Below, piece after piece: positions 35,201-44,543 of a DNA stretch of 64,000 nucleotides. Within the stretch, counting starts at the first letter, position 1. Every line of letters starts with the position of its first letter. The translations under genes were made by a program, and so were the position numbers. Origin of the DNA: Ianthella basta (taxonomy: Eukaryota > Porifera > Demospongiae > Verongiida > Ianthellidae); assembly GCA_964019415.1 (NCBI GenBank), contig OZ025882.1:3826427-3890426 (forward strand). Reading direction: 5' to 3'. The notes below the pieces were generated by a model. That model was not told where the DNA came from. It ran no database searches and saw nothing but the letters and a program-made list of their open reading frames with translations.

Positions 35201-38144
35201 AAGGAGATCATTGAAAGCAGTAACAGGTTTCATGGATCATCAGGATATGCACAGGGGACATGCAATGATTTCGTACTGTTTCAAGGCATAGGAAGCAGCT
35301 AGGCACGGGTGAATCCCTTCTACATGCTTATTGAATGGCTACTGAAGTACAAAGTGAGGAGCTTGTTAAGAGGGAACACCACCCACAACACATGAAGGGA
35401 TAGACTACATGGAAAGTCAATAATGAGATAACGAGATCATCTTGCACTGGCCATGCATTGTGTTCTAGGTGAACTGGATCAAGGATAAAACCCACAGGTG
35501 ATTCACTGACTGAACTAAGTGGTATATCACTTGGGAATCTAGGGAGGTCAACTTGCTGAGCTGTTGTTGCACATGTACTCAGCTGATGTGGTAGAGTCTC
35601 ATGTAGTTATGTCAATGATGAACTAGACAAGGAAGATTCAGAGCGTGACGCACAGCTTAGCTGTTTACATTCCAACAAAATGTCTGTTATTGTAACAGTC
35701 CTGGTGTTACAAGGGACTGTCCTATCAGTACACCACAGCATGATATGCATGCCAATACCAGGATGTGCTGTCAGCACATTGCATGGAAAGCAAACTCGTT
35801 GTAGAGCAGGGAAAGCCAACATCCAGCACTTCGGCATGGCATGGCTTGAGTGCTTACGTCAATATCACTTCCTTCTCTGAAATCGTCAGGGAAGTCCTCC
35901 TGCTCAGGGAAGTCCTCCTGCTCAGGGAAGTCCTCCTGCTCATTACCAATGTCTTCAGCCTTCACTTCCACCGGATAAAGCTGGTCTTTGGTGTCCATCA
36001 CTGTTAAACCTCCACTGACGTCAGAGGAGAATGCCATGCAGCACACAACACACTCCAGAGATACCCTGGGGAGCAAAACAAGTACTGTATCCTTGCCTAC
36101 TCTGATTGCTGAGTAGATAAAGGCTCATGTCTATCTTTCTGTGTCAGACATAGCACTAACTGTAATGTTACCTTTGCACCACTTGCAGCTGTGGGGCACT
36201 CCAGATCGTTACACTTGCATCAAGGGATGCACCAGCAAGGAGCCTCCCATTAGGTGACCAGCAGGCTAAACTGAATACCTGCACACACAGAAGGGGGGAA
36301 GCACAGGGCACATGTGTACTGTACGTACAGTACTTTGCATGCAGTGTATTTGCACCAATTGTTTGTCCCAAGACACTAACTGATCTGAAAAGAATGAATA
36401 AGTCAAACCATGCATGGACTGGACATTTGGAAGCCGTTCAAGACCAGTGCAAGTCACCTTGGGTTCACCAGAGCAAAGCAGTGTTGCTTTCTCTGTCCAG
36501 GTTTCATAGGAGAATAGTTTGATCCCATCCCTTCCACATGGAACAGCAAGTGCTAACCCACAATGGGCCTCCCATGCCATTCGTCCTAGAGGGTGATTGA
36601 AAGTTGCATCACTGAACTTGGAAAGGCAGCTGATAGTTTTGAGACACTCCTTCTTCTCCAGCAACCAAATCTTAAGAGTGCCATCAGCACTTGTACTTGC
36701 CTGCACAGAGAGATAAACCAGAAGACATGCACAGCCTGCCCAACTCATGCAGCGGTGGTCTTACTTAGTATAGCAGTTAAACGCAGGATCATGGTCAACT
36801 ACATGCAGTCAAGGGTTTCTGCATTTCTCCATTCACCAGCACAATATGGCCAATGCTTAGTGTACCAAAAGGTTTAGCAATTGACTACAATGATCTGACA
36901 ATATGACTATGCAAGCAGTGCAGCACTATAGCAGGTCAATACTCAGCTGAGCACATACACTAACTTGTCTATCTACTAGACAAATATTGGACATTTGTGT
37001 GGCTCTATTCAGTGGTGGATCTGGAATATGATCAGGGGTTCTAGTATGTAGATGTCCCCCGCATCACTTCCCTCCAACATTATATGAAGCATTGAGTTTC
37101 ATACTGAACAACAGCAGTTATTCATTTGTATCAGAGGGCACACATACATGTAGCAGCCCCATGGTCTATGGTGTGGCAGCAGAAGAGAATCAGTAAATTA
37201 ACTATCCTAGTATAGCACAGAGCTCTTACAAGGTATTTGCCTTTGGGTCCAAACTTGACTGACAGCACTGGGCCTACATGGCCTGAGAGTACTGCAACCT
37301 GCTGCATTGTCTCAGTGTCAGCCAGCTTGATGGAGAAGTCAGATGAAGCTGCCACAAGTGTAGTCTGAGAAAGGTTAACATCCATGTGATTCACTGCAGC
37401 ACTGAATCGAAGGAGTAAGCCAAGACCTTCACCCTGAAATAGTAAAAGGTTAATCTTAAAACACTGACTATTGCACCTTATTAAACACTGACTGTTGCAC
37501 CTTATTAAACACTGACTGTTGCACCTTATTAAACACTGACTATTGCACCTCATTAAACACTGACTATTGCACCTTATTAAACACTGACTATTGCACCTTA
37601 TTAAACACTGACTATTGCACCTTATTAAACACTGACTATTGCACCTTATTAAACACTGACTATTGCACCTTATTAAATTGCATGCCATTGAAGTACATTG
37701 ATCTAAACACACTACCACAGATATCCTTAATGGATTGCTCACATTGTGCCCAAACACTCGCACACCATTGTCAGTTGTCGTAAGAGCAATTGCGCCTTCT
37801 CCCTAAAGTACATAAAGAATGCACACCACACACAGTACACACTGTAGGCACACACATCTTAGCACAACACATTTCAGAGAAAGGCCACAAATTACACATA
37901 ATCCTCTCTTCAGGAGCGGCTTCTGCGTATTAATCCAGAGAACTTAATTACTGCACATAATACATACACTATTAGCAACCAACGTTGTCAAGTGCACAGC
38001 TGTCACATGCAACTCACATCATTGTGCTTCCATACAGCCACACATCGACCAGATGAAGAAGAGACATTCAACACATGATGGCATACCAAGTCTTCACTGG
38101 ATAATATCTTCACAGAAGAGTTACTATCACAGACCAATAGTTGC
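23206..38144 (-). CDS. WDHD1: WD repeat and HMG-box DNA-binding protein 1 (AND-1/CTF4)
   Basis: Trimeric replisome hub that links the CMG helicase to DNA polymerase alpha. Exons from 5' to 3': 38144-38018, 37802-37743, 37433-37230, 36700-36458, 36278-36172, 36065-35858, 34865-34617, 34527-34255, 31236-31071, 29885-29793, 29626-29499, 28129-28068, 27833-27641, 27567-27499, 27326-27086, 26647-26496, 26162-26022, 23686-23571, 23353-23206. WD repeats come first (TLVAASSDFSIKLADTET, ASTSADGTLKIW, ACWSPNGRLLAGAS). Next is an acidic linker, then the SepB domain (RFMVYNSVGIVRS, VEVEFHDI, WDSSKEWTV, RLFSTGGVQRGLLSLHGPI). The NPFK linker motif and a C-terminal HMG-like box (FSKWFSESK, EELVKLGIKQWRAMTKEEKQ) close it. 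The first coding exon, upstream of 38144, was not identified. The protein ends right after the HMG box, without the basic tail of vertebrates. Confidence 0.92.
23795..23990. repeat. Foldback repeat next to LINE relic
   Basis: Arms of about 75 bp start TTCAGGAAAGATTGAATGAG on the left (23800) and return inverted on the right to about 23980, meeting around 23890. The right arm runs into the LINE 5' fragment. It lies in the last large intron of WDHD1. Confidence 0.7.
24050..25153 (+). mobile_element. 5' fragment of an APE-type LINE (CR1/L2-like)
   Basis: At 24098-24385 an ORF holds SGDVECSPGPTKP followed by a PHD-like Cys cluster (CPCVGC, ECLQCFKW, CSLC). At 24552-25140, across one frameshift near 24880, the apurinic endonuclease reads VSETWLVDSV, then IPGFRLYRKDRNVDRG, LIGNVYRPPS, GDFNCNML and GLSDHSLIF. 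The RT is missing, so it is truncated or broken off at about 25300. It lies antisense in a WDHD1 intron. Confidence 0.8.
25283..25561 (-). mobile_element. Possible retroelement-derived ORF fragment
   Basis: The minus-strand frame METLGVIGPESESFLRDLAH with GTTGEPVLAPATL resembles a coding piece seen near the 3' parts of some invertebrate LINE-derived repeats (recalled pattern, not searched). It directly follows the LINE fragment, in opposite orientation. Confidence 0.3.
28444..29003. mobile_element. TIR element with TA target duplication and exon-like content
   Basis: The ends CCGTATGGCTGGAAATTTTG and, inverted, CCGTATGGCTGGAAATTTTA lie between TA dinucleotides, giving about 560 bp. The minus strand at 28690-28840 reads GHYVSTEFWTPEVEEEREEA and GIVYVVAVKTDIEIIV, followed by a GT donor at 28689. 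It looks like a captured exon. No transposase. Host: WDHD1 intron. Confidence 0.65.
30090..30470 (+). mobile_element. Penelope-like element relic (GIY-YIG endonuclease)
   Basis: The plus strand reads VKQKTPEEQKAVVYHVPFND, then CSKVYIGDTKSTLKNR, and after frame breaks HVQTTNHSIDWEGV. This is the GIY-YIG nuclease C-terminal domain typical of Penelope-like retroelements (VVYHVP and VYIG core, HxIDW). Stops and frameshifts show it is dead. No RT part was found upstream. It lies in the WDHD1 intron between exons 29885 and 31071. Confidence 0.75.
31375..31975. mobile_element. Nonautonomous TIR element
   Basis: The left end TCCCCCCTTTCACATGGCC and the inverted right end CTCCCCCCTTGCACATGACC bound about 600 bp. 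It contains a short plus ORF from 31531 (MATTGVTDYFGANMRHKRWS) that I do not recognise. It abuts the next inverted-repeat element. Confidence 0.55.
31976..32590. mobile_element. Long-TIR foldback element
   Basis: The left arm, starting AAGAGTAGATAAGAGATGAG, runs to about 32120. The right arm (32447-32590) is its inverse, with about 85 percent identity by eye, including ATTCTGATGTAATGGATGAA against ATTCTGATGCAATGAATGAA. The middle 32121-32440 is unrelated to the arms and is open on the plus strand (93 codons), without a recognised domain. Confidence 0.65.
35887..35942 (-). repeat. In-frame 18-bp tandem repeat in a WDHD1 exon
   Basis: Three copies of CAGGGAAGTCCTCCTGCT encode EQEDFP three times in the acidic linker after the WD repeats. 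The 18-bp unit keeps frame. The unit adds acidic and aromatic residues to a linker that is acidic in animal WDHD1. Confidence 0.9.
37458..37677. repeat. 24-bp minisatellite in a WDHD1 intron
   Basis: About nine copies of AAACACTGACTATTGCACCT plus TATT, nearly identical, lie in the intron between exons 37743 and 37433. Because the unit is a multiple of three, the minus strand stays open and reads LIRCNSQC repeated, contiguous with the flanking exon frame through the 3' splice site. Confidence 0.95.
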
Positions 38145-38665
38145 CTAAGAGAAGGGAAGATGGCTAAGCATCAATCCAAAGACTATGATCAATACCATAC
38201 ACGGAAGTGCATGCATTCCATATCATTCTATCAACTACTAGACTGTCTCTGCTTTACTATTGCCACCAGCGCACAGTGCACAAACGATCACAGTCCCGAA
38301 AGCACAGTCAACGGTCAAGTTTTCAAAGTTAATAACAACCTTTAGCACAAACAGATGTACAATTTCACATTAGTTAATGTCATCCTCGCCTGTGGTTCAC
38401 ATAAGGTACAAAATAGCCCCACGAGCTTGAAGGAGAAGCCATCATCCCCCGCGCGATCCCGCCATATGATGCATCACAGCATTGCGCTATGTGCTCACGA
38501 CTCACGTGACCACTGGCGCGCCATTTCCGCTACCTCCCGTGTGTAGACGTGTGGGAGTACAACAACACCCTCGTGATAATCAGCGGATCCCATTTCTCTG
38601 CGTTCGTGCGATAGTCCCTTCTGCCACACAGGGCAAGGCAGACGCAGTAGGTATCAAAGTACATC
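38145..38665. promoter_or_regulatory. Intergenic region between WDHD1 and the ORF at 38666
   Basis: About 520 bp, GC-richer at 38440-38560 with several CpG (CCCGCGCGATCCCGCC, CTGGCGCGCCATTTCCGC). It must hold the missing WDHD1 first exon or promoter; a minus-strand ATG near 38430 (MASPSSSWGYF) is one unproven option. Head-to-head layout suggests a bidirectional promoter. Confidence 0.45.
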
Positions 38666-39223
38666 ATGGCAGAATTGGTACTAATAATATCTGAAGAGAA
38701 TCGAGCCCTGTTCAGTTCACTCGCAGATGAGCTCAAGTCTTTGCGGCAGAGCGTGCTAGCAATGGGGATCACCTGCTGTTGTGTAGAAGGCGACTGTCCT
38801 TTCAAAGCTGAAGATACGGCTGCTGGCAGTCTGCGGCGCTGCCCGCCCGAACTGCCACCGCCCCGTTCACCGACTGCGACCTTACCTAAAGCGAAAGTCA
38901 GGAGCTGGTCCGTTACTCCACACAGGCATGGGGCCGCAGATACAGAGCAGCGACCAAGGCCAAAATCTGCCTTCCCGTATCTATTTGACGATATACCTCC
39001 ATACGAGTTGATCAAACAGAAGCAAGTGGATTCTGTCATTCAGAAGTACACTCAGTCCATCGACGATGAGTCAACTCTTCAGTACCAACTCACACCAATG
39101 GCATGGGAGAGTTGTGAAGAAGATCCAGATGATGAAGAAAACCGCTTAAACCACAAGGTTTTCGTGCGCCACAGCAGGGAGCGTACCAACATTCGACTGC
39201 GGAGATGTAGTAGTGGCAATTAA
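38666..39223 (+). CDS. Unidentified 185-residue protein, single exon
   Basis: A continuous ORF from MAELVLIISEENRALFSSLA to RLRRCSSGN, in a unique stretch next to the WDHD1 promoter. Residues 1-35 look helical and could pair. The middle is proline-rich (CPPELPPPRSPTATLP) and Ser/Arg-containing. Residues about 105-185 are acidic then basic (CEEDPDDEENRLNH, RHSRERTNIRLRRC). No signal peptide or membrane segment. I recognise no family. The absence of overlap with repeats, the length and the CpG-rich region just upstream argue for a real gene. It may continue through a splice near its end. Confidence 0.5.
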   Translation: MAELVLIISEENRALFSSLADELKSLRQSVLAMGITCCCVEGDCPFKAEDTAAGSLRRCPPELPPPRSPTATLPKAKVRSWSVTPHRHGAADTEQRPRPKSAFPYLFDDIPPYELIKQKQVDSVIQKYTQSIDDESTLQYQLTPMAWESCEEDPDDEENRLNHKVFVRHSRERTNIRLRRCSSGN

Positions 39224-41318
39224 ACTGCAAATACAAGAGGTATCGTATGTAGTGTATGCACGGTTAGCTACATGACATCGATTGATCCGTTAGCATTGGA
39301 CCTCTGACGGTTAACAGTGCATGCTTTGTACTTTTAATCACTTGATGCCGCTGATGATGACGTGTGCTTAGCTAATTCACCAGTCCACAGTACGTAATAT
39401 GTTGTTAGCTACGAGTCACAATTGGCCCAGGTGGACACTAGTGTGTAATGCATTCATTAGTCAGCTTCAGTGAAATTCACTATTAAACAAAAAATGGTTT
39501 CAAACGGGCAGTTCCAGTCCAACCAGATATTTTATATATTATAGTGATTTGTGTACTATAAGCAAACTATCCATGGTGCAAGTGATGGCAATGATAGGAC
39601 ATTGACAGTCTGAAGTTTAAGAAATTTTAAGGAGACTCGGTGTTTTGCATTCCCTTATCAGCTATACTGTGCTGAGTTCTAGAGTGTACCCTGACAGCTA
39701 ATGCACAGTGCATTTTGCTGATAACATGATGTAATATGGTCAGCCTTTACCCTCCTCCATACTGGCCCCTATTGATGAAGACACTAGAGTCCCTATAATG
39801 TTACGTTCCAATGTACATTTATGACTATGGCTATCCTCTCAGGTTATTAATTTGCCTTGGGCCAATTAACCCACCCCTATAGCCCATTTATGCTGCAATT
39901 GCAGGCTACACTGTGACAGCAGCATGGAGCTGCCTAGCCCTGTATAAAAGCCCTTTAGATTAATTGTGCAGGATCTCCTGCCCCCATTAATTGACTACAG
40001 ATGGCCTGGGGACAAGGCTAGGAGCTTCCCTAGATCAATAAGTATGATGATGATAGCTATCAGATGAAATCAGACCGATCCTGTCCCACTTTATATCAGT
40101 GTTACTTTGAACTTGCCTCCATGCACTCTACATAAGGCCCTAGCTAGTGCTATGTCAAAGAACACATCCCTCAGAGATTAGGTGTACATATCTAGCTTAT
40201 AAATTACTGCATGCATTCGTTGCTCTGCCTATCCTTAAAGCTCATGTGAAAGCTATAATGGCAGGCTCCTCACACATGAACACACGTACATTGAAATGAA
40301 CACAAAGCTAAGTCCCTGGTCGCAAGAAATTAAACTACCTTGTTTCAGCTGCAGCAGATCGCGCCTAGCCAACTTATGGGACCAAATCGGTGCATGCACT
40401 GGACATTACTAGCCATTATCTCCAACTCGCACTGCCTGCAGATCATAGCAAATCAATTACCACTGCCATCATGTAGTATCAGAACAGTACTACATCACAC
40501 TGGTGGGGGCCGGTGCAGTTTTTTGTACAATTTGTGCAAATTTGTTTGTACACTAGTAGACCTAAAAGTGACCCAAAGTTTGAACCTACTAATTAACGCT
40601 GAATGTAGTTAACCTCAGAACACTCTATGGACACTTAAATGGTCACATGTCTGTAATTCACATTAGATTGTGCAAATAGTGCTGTGGTTGCATCATATAT
40701 AGCATGGAACAATAACTTAATAATATAATTTTTGGTTTCTTGATGTAAATGAATGTATAGTGTAATGTGTATATTATCACATGTTCTTGACTGTTGGCTG
40801 AAGCGATGTACGTACTGGGAGGCTCGGTCTTACAATTTTACTTTTTCCCTATTCCTTTTTCCCCACCTTTAAGGCATGATAAGGGAGGTGAGCCATTATC
40901 CCAACTGTACGTATACATTCTGAACGTGCTGGCTAAAGTGTAACATCACTTCACTACAGGAGCATTTCATGCATCAACCACAGGAAGCTGTATTAGGTCA
41001 CTCCTTCCACAAGAAGTGCTTATCAATTCATGCACATATGAGAGGAGTGGTCACCGGTAAAAGCAAGAGAAGCTCCTACCTTATATGGGGTGGTTCCTCT
41101 GTCTTTATAGACCATCAGGCAGGTAGCTATAAGCATTGGAGAATGAGATATAAGTACCTCTTTAATCTCAACACCGCACTAGTAATGGGGTGTGCATTAC
41201 AGAGGATACTGTTATTACATCTTGTCAAAAGATTACAAAAACAAATAGTGTACATTAAAGGGTGGTTAGTAGCTAAGCAACTGTTACTTTCTAAATATAA
41301 ATTACACCACGCCAATAT
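39224..41318. other. Intergenic stretch without recognised gene
   Basis: About 2.1 kb between the ORF at 38666-39223 and the TAB1-A stop. I see only short ORFs with no domain. A segment at 39840-40050 ending in TATGATGATGATAG could be the 3' tail of an old retroelement, but that is weak. Confidence 0.4.
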
Positions 41319-42838
41319 TCAAATTGCATCATAATCTACAGAGGTATGAAGTCCATCAAAGTTCACGTATGCCTTTACACCCAGTTCTGCCTGCCGAGGA
41401 TCAAACCCACTGTTCTCAAATTCATCACCCATTTCGTCATCACTGTCAAACTCATAATCACTGTCAGTGTCTACTGATGGTACTTCTTCAGTGTTTGGAT
41501 TGGGATAGGGGAAGGAGCTGGGTGGGGCTTCAGCAGGGGCAGTGTCGATGACAACCTAAATGGACGTATGATGTGGATGACAAATAATTTGGGGATTAAG
41601 TTACAATGAAACATATGCATCACTTACCTCTGGTGCCTCTTGTACTACATCCTCTTTGAGTTGTGGGACGCTGACAGGGGGTACCATTGCCAGTGACCTG
41701 GGAATAGTTTCAGAATGCTCAAAGGGAAACCCCAGGTTTCGAATGAGCAGTGTTGTGTCATCAACTGAGCTACAATCCATTCTATCTCCAGCACTCTCCT
41801 TGTACTTTGTCTTGACCAAGCCATGCACTTTGTCAATCACAGCCCTGCTGAGGCCCGCAAGAGAAGAACTGAATTTCATCTCTTCTGTGATCATTCTCAC
41901 CACTGCCAAGTTGGCATCCTCACGACTATCAGCTGCACTGCTGATACCTCCATACAGCCCTTTGGACATTAGCACAAGGAATCCCTTCTTAATACTTTGC
42001 AAAGCAAATGGTCCACTCACGGATGGCTCGGCAGTGCCTGGATAACTCTTTGCAAGCCTACGTATACATAATGAACACCAAATTAACCACAGCACTGTTT
42101 ACAAGAAGCTCTACATTACCTGAGAAGACAGCATGGCTGAGACTATGTACTATCTGACAGTATCTGGTAACCCCTCCTGAATTTGGTCAATCATTGTATG
42201 TAACCTGAGATTGAACTATAACCCTTGTGTAGAGCACACAAGCCATGTTAGCCCATGTGGTCCTGATATGCACACTAAATGCAATTGTGTGTGTTCTACT
42301 CACACCAATGCTCTGCCTTGAAGGGTCTACAGATGGTTCCTCTCACCTTAGGGTATCTACATCTTGGTATCCATGCTTGACAAAGTAATCCCCAATGCTC
42401 CTGGTGTTCTGGTGCATGCCCAGGCGTTTTGAATGCAGCAGACAAGCCCTGTCCAAGCCAAGGTGCACTAGCCGAGTTAGCTCATCCTCATTGGCAACCA
42501 CATGATCTACACTCAGCTGGGACACCATCATATCGCACAGTTCATCCATTGTGCAAAGAAGCACCCTGGAGTTACCCACATTGGCCACATACAAGGAGTC
42601 GCCAACTATGAGAGCCAGTGCTACCGTAGTGCCTCCTCTGATAGCCTCTTCTATCTCCTGTAGTTTCTCAACATGGCGAGGGTAGTTATTTTGAGCTTCA
42701 GCAGAAGTGTACTCCTAGTGTGTGCATGCATGTGTGTGTGTGTAGGTGTGTGCACATGCATGTGTGCGGTGTGTGTGTGTGCATGTGTGCATGTGCGTGT
42801 GTGTGTGTGTGCATGCATGTGGCATGCATGTGTGTGTA

Positions 42839-42911
<73 letters not shown>

Positions 42912-44543
42912 GTGCATGTGTGGTGTGTGTGTGTGTGTGTGTGCATGAGTGAGAGGCACAGAGAGGATTAACTACAGATACATGAACACAATAGGTATAC
43001 ATGTCACAAGTACTCATTTAATCTAATGTATGTCCAAGTGTTTGACAAGAAATACAATAGTCTGTAGAATAGGTTATAATATATTCCTCCTACGGTGTCA
43101 TAATTGATTCATTGCTGAATAAGGGAAGCATGGGTGAATGACAGTTAAGTACTTCCATTCAACACAGCTGGCAGAACCTGTCTGGACCTAAGCTAGTGCA
43201 GCTACCAAATCATGCAGAAATGGTGTTGAGTAGTGGACCCATCTCTACACTTGGCAGCAACTTCACTTCACTTGGGATGGGTGAGTGGATGAAGAGCATT
43301 GAGGAGGAAGAAAGGCAGAATGTTACTGTCATGGCGTAAAAGTTCCCCCCACCGAAATGGTTCCGCCAGGCCAAAAACGGCAGAAAATTGCTGCCGTAAT
43401 GGTTCCACTGTAGTGACAATGTCCCTTTCATCTCTCGATATTCGATGTTGTGGTAGATCTTGAGCGCGCAGCGAAGACATGTCAGCTGAAATCGTCCATT
43501 CATTGAACAAAATTGTCCATTCATTGAACGAAATCGCCTATAAATCGAACCAAAGCACCCATCCAATGAACAAAATCGCCTTTTCATCAAACAAAACATG
43601 TTATCCTGCATTGAGAGTGCGTCCCAACTTGGGAAAGACTTCAGGGTACAAGTACATGACGAATCTGATGGTCAGTCCATGCTAGGGCTGGTGATTTAGC
43701 AGAGGGGGAACCATTTCAGTTGCTGCTTCGGTTCCACGGGGGGCCTAATTATGGGGGGCCCAATATTTTGCATGACATTACACCTGAGGATATTGCAACC
43801 CTGTTCATATGTTTAGTTGGACAAATGAAGTCATTTCAGTTTCAGCTAATTCCAAAACACCTCTCACCACATGAAGTCAAATACGTACACAGGGCAGTAC
43901 TCAATACAGTACATAGTGTACCTCCAGGTCTGCTCGTATGACTGCCCTCTGTGTCAAGTATGGATCCATGTCCTTGAAGAACAACCTATCAGTGCGAACA
44001 AAGGCTTCCACCAGAGCTGTTTTGACTGACTTGGGAGGACCTGGAAGCAACAAGGGATGCAGAAACAACAGATACTAAAGTAAACCATCAATGACAAGAG
44101 TATTGTATGGCTCAATTTGCTGTGTAGAACAATCAACCAACAGCTGGGTGCCAAAAACTAGCAATCCCCTCATTTGGGTGAAAGCAACATGATATAACAA
44201 GATGTTTGTCACATTGTGAGAACTATGATAGTCTCACAACACCCCATTGCACTACAGCATAGCCCTCTCTGAGTTCACAGGAATAAAGTGAGCTGATAGG
44301 GAAGAACATACCATGAAGGTCTGATGCCATCAGTAGCTCTGGTAGGCGCTTCAGTGCAAAGTCAGCTGCCCTCGAGCTGTCATGGCCATCCATCACAATG
44401 TACATCCTAATGTCTCCATTGACAATGACAGTATACCTGTCCTCTTGCAGCTTTTGTTCATGGCCAGAGTAGTAGGATTGATTCTGTACTGATGCCACAC
44501 TTGTTTGTTCACAGGGTACCGTTGACAACCCCCCATTCGCAGC
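41319..44543 (-). CDS. TAB1: TAB1-like PP2C-fold protein, copy A (pseudophosphatase-like)
   Basis: TAB1 binds and activates the kinase TAK1 in TGF-beta and innate signalling; its PP2C fold is inactive in vertebrates. Exons: 44543-44312, 44040-43922, 42657-42347, 42057-41628, 41555-41319; the first coding exon is not identified. The fold shows QEDRYTVIV and YIVMDGHDSSRAADFALKRL. Next come LVEAFVRTDRLFF, VGDSLYVANVGNSRVLL and VDHVVANEDELTRLVHLGLD. GPFALQSIKKGFLVLMSKGL and DDTTLLIRNLGFPF follow. The TAB1-specific sense (VANVG, MSKGLY like human MSEGLY, LLIRNLGFP like LLVRNFGYP) sets it apart from ordinary PP2Cs. The third metal Asp is Lys here. The C-terminus is acidic and ends AYVNFDGLHTSVDYDAI, comparable to the TAK1-binding YVDFAEF tail. 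It is divergent with copy B at 46385. Confidence 0.87.
42716..42950. repeat. (TG)n microsatellite in a TAB1-A intron
   Basis: About 235 bp of TG repeats with interspersed CATG words, in the intron between exons 43922 and 42657. Transcribed in TAB1-A as CA repeats. Confidence 0.97.
43490..43602. repeat. 21-bp minisatellite in the same TAB1-A intron
   Basis: Five to six diverged units such as AATCGTCCATTCATTGAACA and AATTGTCCATTCATTGAACG. The minus strand is open through the array with a heptad-length reading (RFCSLDG, QFCSMNG), as expected for a unit divisible by three. Confidence 0.85.

Noticed and set aside
37458-37677. CRISPR-like array of nine regular repeats
   Set aside because: The units are contiguous without spacers, in an animal intron; a minisatellite.
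37131-37763. 210-codon minus ORF with LIRCNSQC repeats as a repeat protein
   Set aside because: It is a WDHD1 exon plus an intronic 24-bp minisatellite that happens to stay open.
39840-40050. Possible SINE or LINE tail ending in TGATGATGAT
   Set aside because: No second copy in the window and no promoter boxes seen.
40340-41334. ORFs of 90-121 codons upstream of the TAB1-A stop
   Set aside because: No domain, no codon-like bias evident, and part overlaps the antisense of the last TAB1-A exon.
42651-43017. ORFs of about 100 codons rich in HTHT or CVCV on both strands
   Set aside because: They are translations of the TG microsatellite and not genes.
43210-43611. 133-codon minus ORF with RFCSLDG-type heptads
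   Set aside because: Driven by the 21-bp minisatellite inside a TAB1-A intron; flanking codons show no domain.
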